Source: Spinacia oleracea
Lineage: Eukaryota; Streptophyta; Magnoliopsida; Caryophyllales; Amaranthaceae
Direction: 5' to 3'
NCBI RefSeq assembly: GCF_020520425.1
Contig: NC_079490.1
Location: forward strand, 124,330,715 to 124,394,714
DNA: 64,000 nt
Below, one piece after another: positions 42,173 through 55,646 of this stretch. The translations under genes were made by a program, and so were the position numbers. Below the pieces are notes generated by a model. The model saw only the letters and a list, made by a program, of their open reading frames with translations. It was not told where the DNA came from and made no database searches. The first letter of the stretch is position 1; every line of letters starts with the position of its first letter.

Positions 42173-45100
42173 CACTAGTAGACTAATTGACATGTGCTTC
42201 CCTTCAAATGCGGCTCATTTGATAAATTGGCAGCACTTGAGAGTCCTAAAAAAAAAAGAAAATATATATTTTCACAAGTGCGGGCTCATTTTAGAAAATA
42301 AGCAGCACTTGTATTCAAGAACTCAAGTGCGGGCTCATTTCACAACGAGCCGCACAAAAGATTCCCAAAAATAAAGGTAGCACAAAAAAATACCTTCTTC
42401 CCCTCACATTCGTTCTTCGCTTCTTTCTGTCTCCCCGACACTTATCTCTTTTCCTCTTCACCTTCGTTTTCTTCCACCTCACTCATCACCTTCGTCTCCT
42501 CGCCGTCGGAGATCATCGTCGAACCTCTTTGTTGGCAGCTGCTTAATTGTTCTTTGTTGTTGTGGTGTTGATTGTTGCAGTATAGCTTCTTTATCCTCAT
42601 CTCTTCTCTTCGCACTCTCTCTCGCCTTCAGTCCGCACCGCTGCTGCCAATGGTGGTCGTGAAACCTTCATCAACTGTAATCCATTATCAATTGGTAAAC
42701 TCTTTACCATTCCACAAATCAATGATATAGTAAATTAAATTTCCCAATTGACCAAACCCTAACTTTCTCTACTTAGATTCTTTATCTCCTATTGTTCGGT
42801 GCACCACTTCCTCCGTCGTCGGAGCCGTGTTGTGGTGGTGGTGATGCCCACCTTGTGGGTTATGTGTTGACTGGTCGTTGTGGCTCTACTCTACCCATGT
42901 TGTCCCCTGCATAGTCTCTTCTGGAGCTCCATGGGTTTCCGTAGTTGCGGTTTCTTTTGGTGTTGGTTGGGTCCTCTTTTTTCCTCCATTTCATTTAATG
43001 GTATACTTCTAGCTCAAGTCATTTTTGCTTTATTTTAGTTTTGCCCAATTCAATTGCTGTAGTCTATGGAAAACAATTTGTTATTGGTTTATTATTTTGA
43101 TTAATGTAGAAACAATTTCAGTTATTTAAATTAAGTATTTTAATTATGAATTTGAATAATTCAAATTATTTCATATCTAAAACATAAGCATGTGAGCAAG
43201 GCATATTATGATTAAATGGGCCTGTCAATCTTTCACTGGAAATGCTTCTGAAACTTGTTGTTAGTATCCTGCATACTTTCAGTAACACCTCTACACTTAG
43301 TAACATATTTCATATATTTTCAGCTTGCCTTGGTTATTAGTAGAGATGCCCTATCTTGTTAAAATTGCCAATATACAAGAATTTTGTCTCACATGAGGAC
43401 TTAGCTTGTTCTGCCATGAGCTGTGCCCCTGTAGAATATTGTTTGTGCTGTTTAGCTGCAGACTGAGTGTCTATTACACAATACCTTGAAATTTGAACTG
43501 TTGCAATGCTCTTTTTCTTATACATTGTGGTTGATCTTAATTCTTAAGCTAATGTTGCTATGAACAAATGCATCCATTATATTTGTATAAGAGATGAATC
43601 TTTGTACACCTTTTAACTTGTATGCATTTAGCAGAAAGTAACTAGCTCCCCCCCCCCCCCCCCCTCCCCCGCCCTTTCTTATTTGGGTGTTCATTAGATT
43701 TGGATATTCTGGGAGATTTTTAATGTAAAATTTTGGATTTTGGATTTTCATTCTTGATTTTATTTTTTACATTTAATTTGGTGATTGAAGATCTATATTG
43801 ATCGTAGTTATGTTTGGTGGTTATTTTTGTTAAAGAGGGTAAAGAGTAGGTGTTAAGTAAATCGATATAAACATACATAATTAACTGACAATTGATACTC
43901 CCTAGTTGATTCTTATGTTTTAAGAGTTTTTTGTTTGGTGGTTATTTCCGATTTTTGTATATTTATGGAGTATAATTTATGTCTGAGTGGTAGCGCAGTT
44001 GGGTGGATGTTACAAAAAGGGTTTAGGTAGAAATTATGTATGAATTATTTATCCTACCCATTTTATCCTAATGCCAATCGACATTTGGATGCAGGTGAAT
44101 TATGTCCCAACAGCAAGTCATCAAATTCGACTATATGGCTGATGAGCAGGATGTGGCAGAATTCATTGATGTTATTGTGAGTTCTTTTTGGGAAATGGGA
44201 TATTGAATATTTACTTATTTTGGTGTGATTAGGAACGTAAGTCAAAAGAGAAAAGGTGTACCATTCAAGACTGGTCAACGGTACGATTCTAAATTTTCAG
44301 GTTTGTAGCTTTCTAATTTTCTGCACTGGTTTGTGAGAAAAATAACCAATCCTTCCAGATGTGGCTTTTTCTTTCGGTTCTTCATGTTTCACTGCATTGT
44401 TCCCGAATGTTAATGCTTATTTAGAGACTAACCATCTGTTTTCTCTCATAAGGTACGTGGTAATATATGAGGAGTTTTGTAGCTAAATATTGTAGGAATA
44501 GTCATTTTAGTCAAAATATGACCTATAATGAACAAACAAGCCTCAAATGTGCATAACTTGACCAATGTAGGTGAGAATGAGCCTTATAAACATTAAAATA
44601 AGTCTAATAAACATGTAAAGTATTTAAAATACTTATTTCGGTTCATTAGTTGAAAGTTGAGACCGAAATAAGCCATTTAGTCAAAATGTGACCAATAATA
44701 ATCAAACGAGCCTTAAATGAGAATAACTTCACCAAAGTAGGTAAACATTAGTACTTGATACACAAAATAATAAATATTAAACATGTATAGGGTTTAAAAT
44801 ACTTATTTAAGTTCATTAGTTGAAAATTATGAGTTAAATAAGCTATTTTAGACAAAATGTGACCTATAATGATTAAACGAGACTTAATGTGCATACCTTG
44901 ACCAAAATCGGTGAGTATGAGCGTTAGGAACATAAAACTATGTATATTAAACGTATAACGGGTTTAAAATACTTATTTAAGTTAATGAGTTGAAAGTTGA
45001 GACCGAAATAAGTAATTTTAGTCAAAATGTGACCTATAATAAACTAACGAGGCTTAAATGTGCATAACATCACTAAAATGGGTGAGAATGAGTCTTTGAA

Positions 45101-46882
45101 ACATAAAACATAGTGTATCAAACATGGAAAGACTTTAAAATACTCATTTAAGTTCATTAGTTAAACGTTGAGACCAAAATTAGTCATTTTAGTCAAAATG
45201 TGACTGATAATGAACTAACGAGGCTTAAATGTGCATAACTTCACCAAAATGTATGAGAATTAGTCTTTGAAACATAAAACTAAGTGTGTTAAACATGGAA
45301 ATACTTTAAAATACTCATTTAAGTTCATTAGTTGAAAGTTGGGACCTAAATTAGCCATTTTAATCAAAATGTGACCGATAATGAACTAACGAGACTTAAA
45401 TGTGCATAACTTCACTAAAATGGGTGAGAGTGAGTCTTTGAAACATAAAACTAAGTGTATTAAACATGTAAAGACATTAAAATACTCATTTAAGTTCATT
45501 AGTTGAAAGTTGGGACCGAAATTAGTCATTTTAGTCAAAATGTGACCGATAATGATCAAACGAGTCTTAAATGTGCATAACTTCACCAAAATGGGTGAGA
45601 ATTAGTATTTCAAACATAAAAATAAATGTATCAAAAATGGAAAATACTTTAAAATACTTATTTAAGTTCATTAATTGAAAGTTGGAACCGAAATTAGCCA
45701 TTTTAGTCAAAATGTGATCGATAATTAACTAACGAGGCTTAAATGTGCATAACTTCACCACAAAGGGTGAGAATGAGTATTTGAAAGATAATATTAAGTG
45801 TATTAAACTTGTAAAGACTTTACAATACTCATTTAAGTTCATTAGATGAAAGTTGGGACCGAAATTAGCCATTTTAGTCAAAATGTGACCGATAATGAAC
45901 TAACGAGGCTTAAATGTGTATAAGCTCACCAAAATGCGTGAGAATGAGTCTTTGAAAACATAAAACTATGTGTATTCAACATGGAAATAATTTAAAATAC
46001 TCATTTAAGTTCATTAGTTGAAAGTTGGGACCGAAATTAACCAATTTTATTATTATACGGTTCATTATTTCTTTGTTTAATTTGAACAAATTAAGTCTTA
46101 ATTTATTGTATGATTCAATATATATTTATAATATAACTAAAGTGTATATATATTCTTTGATGGTTGATATTTTTAAGGTATTCAATAATCGGAGGGAGCG
46201 GCCTTTCACCTTTGAGGAGATAGATGAAGTTCGAGAAATGTTGGCAAACTTCATTACGAGTGATTGTCTTTGATATTTTCTTGTACTGAATCTTAAACTA
46301 TGGATTCAAGTTTTTCATATGATTGTAATGTAATCGAATTTTACATTTACAAGTATATACTATTTAATTTAATTATCTATATAATTGGATACTTTTTATG
46401 TGACGCATGGAGGCTAATCAGTGGCGTGGTCCAATTATAATATGTAGCAGGGAAATCGGTTATACAGCAAATCTAGCTCATGTGCGGCTCATTTATAGGC
46501 CAAGTGCGGCTCATTTATAGGCAAAGTGCGGATCATTTATAAGCCAAGTGCTGCTCATTTATATATCAAGTGCGGCTCATTTTTATGCTTGTGCTTCCCA
46601 TTTCTATGTCAAGTGCGGGCTCATTTTCAAATTTGGCAGCACCAAATATGTCATGTGCGGGCTCATTTTCAAAATTGGCAGCACCAAATATGTCATGTGC
46701 GGGCTCATATTCTAAAATTTGCAGCACAAAATATGTCAAGTGCGGGCTCATTTTCCAAATTGGCAGCACTTGAAACATCAAGTGCTGCCAATATTTTGGC
46801 AGCACTTGAGAAACCTCGAATGCGGGCAGGCCATGTGCTGCACATGTAAAAGCCCGCACTAAGCCCCTTAAAATGAACCCGC
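42173..46882 (+). mobile_element. CACTA transposon, copy B, 3' end missing
   Basis: Same structure as copy A, starting CACTAGTAG (then gactaatt instead of aaaaatt, so the terminal motif is mutated). Leader at about 42390-42680, exon-like start at 44102, repeat array 44465-46047, exon-like end 46178-46273, subterminal repeats 46470-46882. A poly-C tract at about 43647-43672 is longer than in A or C. It joins the T_A LTR tail at 46883 exactly as copy A does. Confidence 0.8.
44465..46047. repeat. Tandem array of about 170-bp units in CACTA copy B
   Basis: Same array as in copy A but missing one 163-bp unit (the one at about 37928-38090 in A). Otherwise unit order and unit-specific variants match, so the loss or gain happened after the large duplication. 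Confidence 0.85.
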
Positions 46883-47086
46883 ACTTGAATTTTGAAATTG
46901 ATTTTTGGAAATTGTATTTTATACTGAGTTCCAGAATAGGAACGGCCTCGGGTATTAGACTTTGGCTCTTGGATTTTGAAACATGTTCTAGCAAATGGTA
47001 CTTTCGCACGGAGTTGTCCCAACCACCTAACAAGGATAATGGTATCGTCATTATCCCAATGGGGAGACACAATTTAGGTGTCTACA
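46883..47086 (-). repeat. T_A LTR tail in duplication unit 3
   Basis: Same 204 bp as 39651-39854, essentially identical, ending GTGTCTACA before gtcgg. Confidence 0.85.
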
Positions 47087-47091
47087 GTCGG

Positions 47092-49403
47092 GGAATTGGT
47101 TCTCCTCTCTTGGGAGGTATGTGTAACGAAGCTCTTCCACTTGCTCAGACAACTTCTCGAGATAGGACTGGTATGGGGCTAGGCTTTTGCTTCTGACTTT
47201 CCATTTGCCGGAAATCTGATTGATGATTAGGGACGAATCCCCGTATACTCGAAGTTTCTGGACGCCCAATGCTAAGGCGGCTTCCAGGCCCATAATGCAT
47301 GCTTCATATTCGGCTGCATTGTTTGTAACATTGAATTGCAAATTTGCTGATATGGGAATGTGAGTGCCATCCCGGGATACTAGGATTACCCCGACACCAC
47401 ATTGAATTGCAAATTTGCTGATTTGAGGCACCGTCAAAGTGCAGCGACCAACTTTCATCGCTTGTCATTAGAATTTGCTTATCGGGTAGATCGTAATCCT
47501 CCTCTTCTGCCTCAATGGGACAATCGGCTAGGAAATCTGAGACTGCTGAACCCTTGATAGATTTTTGAGGGATGTACTTGAGATTGTATTCTGCTAACAT
47601 AACCAACCATCTGGACAACCATCCGTTGAGAGCTGAGTTTTCGAATAGGTACTTGAGAGGATCTGCTTTGCAAATCACATACGGTTTGTGGGAGAGCATG
47701 TAATGCCGCAGTTTCTTTGTGGCCCAAACTAAGGCGATACTCAGCCTTTCGAGTTGAGTATATCTAGTTTCGTACTCGAGTAACTTCTTGCTTAGATAGT
47801 ACACGGCGTTTTCTTTGCCGTCGATCTCTTGGGCGAGCATGGCCCCTACTGCCGAGTCAGCTGTTGTAAGGTAAAGCCTGAGGGGAACCCCCGGTATTGC
47901 TGGCTTCAACACTGGTGGATTTGAAAGATAGTCCTTGATAGTATCAAACGCATGTTGACAGTCTTCGTCCCATACCTTGGGCTCACTCTTGCGGAGTTTT
48001 CGGAACACTAGCTCACAAATCATGGTGAGTTTTGAGATGAATCTACTGATGCATTGTAACTTGCCAAGGAACCCCCGAATTTCTTTCTCATTTGCTGGCG
48101 GTTTCATGTCTAGGATGGCCTTGATTTTTTATGGATCAGCCTCGATGCACTGAGAACTGATGACATACCCGAGTAACTTTCCTGACGTTACCCCGAATGC
48201 AAATTTTTGAGGATTGAGCCTCATATTGTTTTGCCTGAGCCTGTTGCTGATTTTTTGAAGTACTGTTGTATGCTCATGTCGCTCTCTGGATTTGACGATC
48301 ATATCGTCGACCTATACCTCGATTTCTCTGTGAATCATGTCGCTCATAATAACTGTGGTTGTTCTTCTATACGTAGCCCCCGCGTTCTTCAGTCCGAACG
48401 GCATAACTGTATAGCAATAGGAACCCCACTGAGTAATGAAGGTTGTCTTCTCCATATCTTCCTCTGCCATGGGAATCTGATTGTAGCCTGCTTACCCGTC
48501 CATAAAACAGAGTAAGGTATGATTTGCTGTGTTGTCGACCAAGAGGTCAATGTAAGGCAATGGAAAACCGTATTTAGGGCTAGCCTTGTTAAGAACCCAG
48601 CTGTAATCACCGCAAATTCAAACTTTGCCGTCTTTTTTGGAACTAGGACGAAATTTAAAATCCATTCTGGATACTTGGCTTCTCGAATAAACCCGACCTC
48701 TAGCTTCTTAGAGACTTATTCTTGAATTTTGAGGGAAACATCTGGTTTCATGCGACGGAGTTTCTGCTTGATGGGCTTTTAACCTGGAATAAGAGGAATT
48801 GTATGCTGACCGATGCTTGGATCAACCCCTGGCATATCATGATAAGACCTTGCGAAGACGTCTATGTACTCTAAAAGTAGCTTGATAAGATCATCCCGCT
48901 CTTCTTGAGATAGAGTCAAACCAATCTAAACTAGTTTTGGATCACTGCTGTTAGAAAGATTATCTTTTTCTGTTTCCTCAATTATGGGCGTCATGTTTCA
49001 TGATTTTCGATAGCTTTTAAGATTTCAAAGTCAGCTTCTTGTGAAGCAAAGTTGTTTGGATTAGGAATGTGTTTTGAATTTGGACTTGAAGAGTAGGAGG
49101 GAATTGAAGTATTATTGAAATTAACAATCATTACATCGGCAACTTTAACTTAAATTTCGGCCTTTAGAGGCTCTTGATTAATGCAAGACTCTAGCCCTAG
49201 ACTCTTAGAATTATCACTAGACTCAGATCCAGACTCATCCTCTGACTCGGACTTGCTCATCATAGATCCTTCGCCCACGGTAATCTTGAACATTTTGCCA
49301 TTTGGAGGAGTAATCTTGAGGGACTTCCCCTAGCCTTATGCATTGAAAAGAGTTTCTTGATTGTCTTCGAGAGCCCTTATGCAAGCCTCAGCTTCCTCAA
49401 CAC
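47092..49403 (-). pseudogene. T_B pol copy 3: reverse transcriptase and dual RNase H
   Basis: Same gene order as copies 1 and 2. Open stretch 48107-47304 (267 codons) covers RT thumb and first RNase H (PVFRKLRKSEPKVWDEDCQ, WATKKLRHYMLSHK); the second RNase H lies at 47458-47051 in another frame. Shared breaks: TAG at the YVDD tyrosine (48314-48312), TAA at the MDGYAG tyrosine (48494-48492), and the 21-bp duplication (47331 and 47402). An additional private change near 48128 breaks the frame before MKPPANEKEIRG. Confidence 0.85.
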
Positions 49404-51645
49404 CACTAGTAGAAAAATTGACATGTGCTTCCCTTCAAATGCGGCTCATTTGATAAATTGGCAGCACTTGAGAGTCCTAAAAAAAAAAGAAAATATATAT
49501 TTTCACAAGTGCGGGCTCATTTTAGAAAATAAGCAGCACTTGTATTCAAGAACTCAAGTGCGGGCTCATTTCACAACGAGCCGCACAAAAGATTCCCAAA
49601 AATAAAGGTAGCACAAAAAAAATACCTCCTTCCCCTCACATTCGTTCTTCGCTTCTTTCTGTCTCCCCGACTCTTATCTCTTTTCCTCTTCACCTTCGTT
49701 TTCTTCCGCCTCACTCATCACCTTCGTCTCCTCGCCGTCGGAGATCATCGTCGAACCTCTTTGTTGGCAGCTGCTTAATTGTTCTTTGTTGTTGTGGTGT
49801 TGATTGTTGTAGTATAGCTTCTTTATCCTCATCTCTTGTCTTCGCATTCTCTCTCGCCTCCAGTCCACACCGCTACTGCCAATGGTGGTCGTGAAACCTT
49901 CATCAACTGTAATCCATTATAAATTGGTAAACTCTTTTACCATTCCACAAATCAATGATATAGTAAATTAAATTTCCCAATTGACCAAACCCTAACTTTC
50001 TCTACTTAGATTCTTTATCTCCTATTGTTCGGTGCACCACTTCCTCCGTCGTCGGAGCCGTGTTGTGGTGGTGGTGATGCCCACCTTGTGGGTTATTCGT
50101 TGACTTGTCGTTGTGGCTCTACTCTACCCATGTTGTCCCCTGCACCGTCTCTTCTGGAGCTCCATGGGTTTCCGTAGTTGCGGTTTCTTTTGGTGTTGGT
50201 TGGGTCCTCTTTATTCCTCCATTTAATTTAATGGTATACTTCTAGCTCAAGTCATTTTTTCTTTATTTTAGTTTTGCCCAATTCAATTGCTGTAGTCTAT
50301 GGAAAACAATTTGTTATTGGTTTATTATTTTGATTAATGTAAAAACAATTTCAGTTATTTAAATTAAGTATTTCAATTATGAATTTGAATAATTCAAATT
50401 ATTTCATATCTAAAACATAAGCATGTGAGCAAGGCATATTATGATTAAATGGGCCTGTCAATCGTTCACTGGAAATGCTTCTGAAACTTGCTTTTAGTAT
50501 CCTGCATACTTTCAGTAACACCTCTACACTTAGTAACATATTTCATATATTTGTAGCTTGCCTTGGTTATTAGTAGAGCTTCCTTATCTTGTTAACATTG
50601 CCAATATAAAAGAATTTTGTCTCACATGAGGACTTAGCTTGTTCTGCCATGAGCTGTGCCCCTGTAGAATATTGTTTGTGCTGTTTAGCTGCAGACTGAG
50701 TGTCTATTACACAATACCTTGAAATTTGAACTGTTGCAATGCTCTTTTTCTTATACATTGTGGTTGATCTTAATTATTAAGCTAATGTTGCTATGAACAA
50801 ATGCATCCATTATATTTGTATAAGAGATGAATCTTTGTACACCTTTTAACTTGTATGCATTTAGCAGAAAGTAACTAGCTCCCCCCCCCTCCCCCACCCT
50901 TTCTGATTTGGGTGTTCATTAGATTTGGATATTCTGGGAGATTTTTAATGTAAAATTTTGGATTTTGGATTTTGATTCTTGATTTTATTTTTTACATTTA
51001 TTTTGGTGATTGAAGATCTATATTGATCGTAGCTATGTTTGGTGGTTATTTTTGTTAAAGAGGGTAAAGAGTAGGTGTTAAGTAAATCAATATAAACATA
51101 CATAATTGACTGACAATTGATACTCCCTAGTTGATTCTTATGTTTTAAGAGTTTTTTGTTTGGTGGTTATTTCCGATTTTTGTATATTTATGGAGTATAA
51201 TTTATCTCTGAGTGGTAGCGCAGTTGGGTGGATGTTACAAAAAGGGTTTAGGTAGAAATTATGTACGAATTATTTATCCTACCCATTTTATCCTAATGCC
51301 AATCGACATTTGGATGCAGGTGAATCATGTCCCAACAGCAAGTCATCAACTTCGACTATATGGCTGATGAGCAGGATGTGGCAGAATTCATTGATGTTAT
51401 TGTGAGTTCTTTTTGGGAAATGGGATATTGAATATTTACTTATTTTGGTGTGATTAGGAACGTAAGTCAAAAGAGAAAAGGTGTACCATTCAAGACTGGT
51501 CAAGGGTACGATTCTAAATTTTCAGGTTTGTAGCTTTCTACTTTTCTGCATTGGTTTGTGAGAAAAATAGCCAATCCTTCTAGATGTTTCTTTTTCTTTC
51601 AGTTCTTCATGTTTCACTGCATTGTTCCCGAATGTTAATGATTAT
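49404..51645 (+). mobile_element. CACTA transposon, copy C, truncated
   Basis: It starts CACTAGTAGAAAAATTG and follows copies A and B through the leader, the exon-like start (ATG 51327, donor at about 51402) and 240 bp beyond, then stops at about 51640, before the tandem array. The remaining half is absent. Whether the break was made by the flanking insertions or by the duplication end is not clear. Confidence 0.78.
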
Positions 51646-51647
51646 TA

Positions 51648-51932
51648 CTCCCTCTGTCCAAAATTAGTTGTTACACTTTCCTTTTTCATCCGTCCCAGAT
51701 TAGTGGTTACACTTCTAAATTAAGAATGACCCCACAATTATTATATTGTCTCTCTCTTCCCACTAAATTCTTTTTTGTCCCCACACCCTCTCTCATTCAA
51801 TTAAAAAAATATTTCAGTAACTCCTATCAAATCTACTTTTTCAATAAAATAACAATTGATAACCAAACAAACACTTATCACCTAAACCTATGTGCAAAGG
51901 TAAATGTAACAACTAATCTGGGACGGAGGGAG
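51648..51932. mobile_element. Stowaway-type MITE, 285 bp
   Basis: Terminal inverted repeats CTCCCTCTGTCC and GGACGGAGGGAG (one mismatch), flanked by TA on both sides (51646-51647 and 51933-51934). Inner sequences (AATTAGTTGTTACAC / GTAACAACTAATCTG) extend the inverted repeat. This is the signature of Tc1/mariner-mobilised Stowaway MITEs. Confidence 0.92.
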
Positions 51933-51959
51933 TATTAATTTTAGGCAAATTATTAAATT

Positions 51960-53121
51960 CTCTCTTGAACTTAATGTATGTGAATACTTATTGAATTTCA
52001 TTATAAATTGTGATTATGAACCACATATTTATATGGTGGAAATAACGGGATTAAAATTCTACTAGGATTCCAATAACTATATCCAATAGGATTCTAGTTA
52101 AATAATATCATTAGAATTTTACGTTTAATCAAACACCTAAGTGTTTCAGATTTAACAAATATCCAATTTGAGTAGAATAAGGAAAACGAGATTACTTCAC
52201 AATGAAGGAATCCTATCCGCCAAGGGATTGCTTGCGTGGCCCTTGAGCCCACGCTGTTGTGCAGCCCGCAGCCAAGCAGCCCGCAACTCGCAACTCGCCG
52301 CCCACGAGTGATTTCTGCTTGCTTGCTGGCCCTTGGGCGCTGGCAGCTGCACCCCAGTGGGCGATGCTGCTGCTCGGCCTGCTTGCTCGGCGCGCGCGGG
52401 CTTGTTGGGCGCTGGGCCTGGCTTCGTGTTGGTCCTTGCGTCTTGCAAGCTCGTCCGTCGATCGTTTCGTACGTCGCGCTTCCGATTCTTTTTCCGATTC
52501 CGGAATTCATTTCCGATTCGCACAAATATTTAATATTTCCGATTCCGGAATTTATTTCCGATTCGAACAAATATTTAATATTTCCGATTCCGGAATTTAT
52601 TTCCGATTCCGACAATATTTCCGATTCCGGTAATATTTCCTTTTCCGTCAATATTTCTGATTCCGGCAATATTTCTATTTCCGATAATATTTTCCGATAC
52701 GTACCATGTTTCCGTTTCTGGCAACATCTACGACTTGGATTATATTTATACTTCCGTCATGATCCATATTTCCGTTTCCGGCAATATCATCATTTCCGGA
52801 GCATTCTATATTTTGCTTTTTGACGATTTCAGCTCCCACTGGAACCGAGATTCGTCGTTTCCGAATGTTCATAAATAGAGTATTTAATTCACTTAAATAC
52901 TTGATCCGTTCACGTACTATTTGTGTGACCCTACGGGTTCAGTCAAGAGTAAGCTGTGGATTAATATTATTAGTTCCACTCGAACTGAGGCGGCCTCTAG
53001 CTAGGCATACAACTCACTTGATCTCACTGAATTATTAACTTGCATAATTAATTAATACTGAACCGCATTTATTAGACTTAGCATTGAATGCATACTTGGA
53101 CCAAGGGCATTATTTCCTTCA
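51960..53121 (-). repeat. Diverged, truncated copia LTR
   Basis: Homologous to 4700-5811: same TATA region (minus, about 52036-52024), GC-rich block (52215-52480), TTCCG minisatellite (52480-52810) and terminal ...GGGCATTATTTCCTTCA at 53121. About 300 bp corresponding to 4394-4700 are missing or unrecognisable, so the exact left end is uncertain. No PBS or interior follows. Frames over the GC block and the minisatellite are artefacts. Confidence 0.75.
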
Positions 53122-54170
53122 GGAACACCTAGTTAGGACATGACTTGAATTTTGAACTTGGACTTCCCGACACATGGTATGATATGCATGCAATGAATGA
53201 CACCTAGACTTGACTCTAAGTGCCACTCCGAAGATTCAGGATGTTGGATTTTGTATTTGTATCCGGGGTTTGTGACCCGTTGGAAATATTTCAAAGGAGT
53301 TTCAACCTATTGTGATTTGTATGAGAATTTGTACTAGTATCTAGACTTACAACCTGATGGGAATATTTTTGAAAGGAGATTAATTCTTTTGTGGAGGTTT
53401 CCTCCTTGTACCATTTCTAGAGGTTTAGAACTTGGATATTGAAAAGGGATTTTGACCCAATTGGATTGTGTACTCGTAGCGGGATTTGCAACCCGTTGGA
53501 AATATTTTTAGGGGAGTTTCAACCAGACAATAGAAATTGGAATATCTAAAGGGAATTTCAACCCGACATTAGAACTTGGAATATTTCAAGGGAATTTCAA
53601 CCCATTGGATTTTGTATATTTGTCCCGGGATTTGCAACCTGTTGGAACAGTTTAGGGGGAATTTCAACCCGAAGTAGAAGTTGGAATATTTTAGGGGAAT
53701 TTCAACCCGATAGAATGTAGAGATTGGAGTTGTATTATTTCAAGGGACTTCCAACCCGAGAATAGAGTTCAGATTTGTATTATTTCTGGGGGATTTCAAC
53801 CCATTAGAAGGAAAATTAGATCTTGTACTATTTCAAGGGGATTTCAACCCAAAGGAATTTGTATGGGGTTTGGATTATTTCAAGGGATTTTCAACCCGTT
53901 GGAAATGTTTTAGGAGATCGAATTTGTATTATTTCTAGGGTTTTCAACCCGTTGGAATTGTTTTTGGAAATCGAATTTGTATTATTTCTAGGGATTTTCA
54001 ACCCGTTGTTTGGAATTTGGAAATATTTTAGGGGGATTTCAACCCATAATGGCATTTGGAAATATTTTAGGGGGATTTCAACCCATTGGATTTTGTATTA
54101 TTTGTAGGGATTTTCAACCCATGATAGAATGTGGAAATTGAATTTGTATTATTTTAGGGGATTTTCGACT
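53122..54170 (-). other. Tat leader remnant with the GATTTTCAACCC minisatellite
   Basis: The first 110 bp (53122-53235) match the T_A leader next to gag (18550-18665: CATGCAATGAATGA, CACCTAGACTTGACTCTAAG). The remainder is about 18 units of the same minisatellite as 18600-19361, in the same orientation. It is a piece of another minus-strand Tat element, cut by the copia LTR on the left and by T_D on the right. Confidence 0.78.
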
Positions 54171-55645
54171 GTAGACACCTACTTTTGTCCCCATTCCCGA
54201 AAGGGAAGGTTCGATGATGAGAACATAAAATCTCCACTTGGCAACGCATCTCCTACAAGATAACGAATCTCAATCACCCTTTTCATTTCACCCGAAACCT
54301 GCTATTAATGGAAACCTGCTAAAAATAGTAATTGCCGTAATGGGTAGTTGTTAAAAGTGGCAAGTCATAAAAGATAGAAACCTGTCAGAATTAGGTGTTG
54401 CACTCCAACATAAATCCTAAATGAGATAGAAATTGCAAGAGGAATCCTATTCCTAATATGATTTGAAAATAAGAGTTACGTGTTAATTAAAATCCTAACG
54501 AGCCTAGAGTTCGTAACGGGCCCAGACGCATTCCGTCATAAAGTTAATACGCGCTAAAAGACTCGGATAAGTCTCGAAGTCTCCGTATTCCACGAGTCCA
54601 AATCTGACAAGGAAATACGGCCCAGACCCTATTTTCAACGCCTGGCTCTAGGCGCTGAAATCTTCGGCGCCCAGCCCTGGGCGCTGAAAATACCTGGGTA
54701 CGTGTTCTCTCCTAATTCTTCTTGGATTAGAGCTCTACAATTCTATCTTTCCACGAAATCTTCCCTATAAATACAGCCCCAAATTCGACGTGAAAAGAAC
54801 ACACAGAATTCATATTCTAAGTATTGACTCCAACCCCTAAGCCTAAGCCTTACGCTGCGAAATTGATCCCGTGTTCTGTCGCAATCGATCCAAAAATCGA
54901 ACAGAACGTATCCTGTCCCTTGTAGTTGAAGAATTAAGCCCAGAAACTTGAGATTCGTTAAATAAAAGGAGAAATAGCAAAGCCAAAGTGGTTAGTTTTA
55001 TGAGAACCATGACGCACCTCTCAAGGGTGCGTCGTAATGTGTCCCTTCGCATGATTTAATTGCTTTCCTCGCCCTTTTATAAAACTGTTAAACTATTTAA
55101 TCTGATTGTTCTATCACGCCTAATAAAGATAATATCTTGGGAAATTTAACTATCATGCTAGGTCCCTTAAATCAATCTAAACCAGATAATTACGATCGAT
55201 CTAGTATTATGTGTTGCATATTGTTAAAATCAATTCAGATTAGTTTATTAGTTAACGCATGTCCCTTCAATTATTTATGCTGAGCTAGTAAGGATATCCT
55301 GCCTCTGGAGTTATCGAAGAGCGAGTACTCCTCTCGGTAGTTACAGTCCCCCAAACCCTCAATCTCTACCTTGCGGGTGTATGTTGAGAGATCCCCACAC
55401 CAGGGATCACAAGGGAACCTATGGCGTCGTGGTCAAACATAATTGCACTCCCTTTATGTCACGATAACCGGGTTTTGTCAGTTTTTCTCATTGTCGTTAA
55501 AAACTGAATGACGACTCCTATATCACTAGTCAATTGGGTGTAAACTCACAGGAAATCCAATTACACTTGATTTGACAAAAAGAAACGTCACACCCATGAG
55601 GGACGAGGTCACGCATTAGCCTCCTGCTTTTTCGACCCCCTCACA
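54171..55645 (+). repeat. 5' LTR of T_D (1475 bp)
   Basis: It starts TGTAGACACCTAC, like the T_A LTR, and ends CCCCTCACA one base before the PBS. The TATA box is at 54765. Two covarying hairpins lie just upstream of it: CGCCT/AGGCG (54639-54654) and GCGCCCAG/CTGGGCGC (54667-54684). Confidence 0.8.
54765..54773 (+). promoter_or_regulatory. TATA box of the T_D LTR
   Basis: CTATAAATA in the LTR; transcription would start about 30 bp downstream, near 54800, dividing U3 from R. No polyadenylation site was assigned. Confidence 0.6.
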
Positions 55646-55646
55646 G

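Larger units (their letters stand above)
39651..46882. repeat. Tandem duplication unit 2 (7232 bp)
   Basis: The unit is T_A LTR tail (39651-39854), gtcgg, T_B pol (39860-42172) and CACTA copy B (42173-46882). It repeats the order found at 23725-39650 minus the LARD-like insertion. Both the 39650/39651 and 46882/46883 junctions join ...GAACCCGC to ACTTGAATTTTG, so one rearrangement made the junction and it was then copied. Confidence 0.85.
46883..51645. repeat. Tandem duplication unit 3 (partial, about 4763 bp)
   Basis: T_A LTR tail (46883-47086), gtcgg, T_B pol copy 3 (47092-49403) and the first 2.2 kb of CACTA copy C. Similarity to the other units ends near 51640, just before the tandem array would begin, beside a Stowaway MITE. 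Confidence 0.85.

Noticed and set aside
43640..43680. Poly-C tract differing in length among the three copies
   Set aside because: Homopolymer length is prone to both replication slippage and sequencing error; not informative alone.
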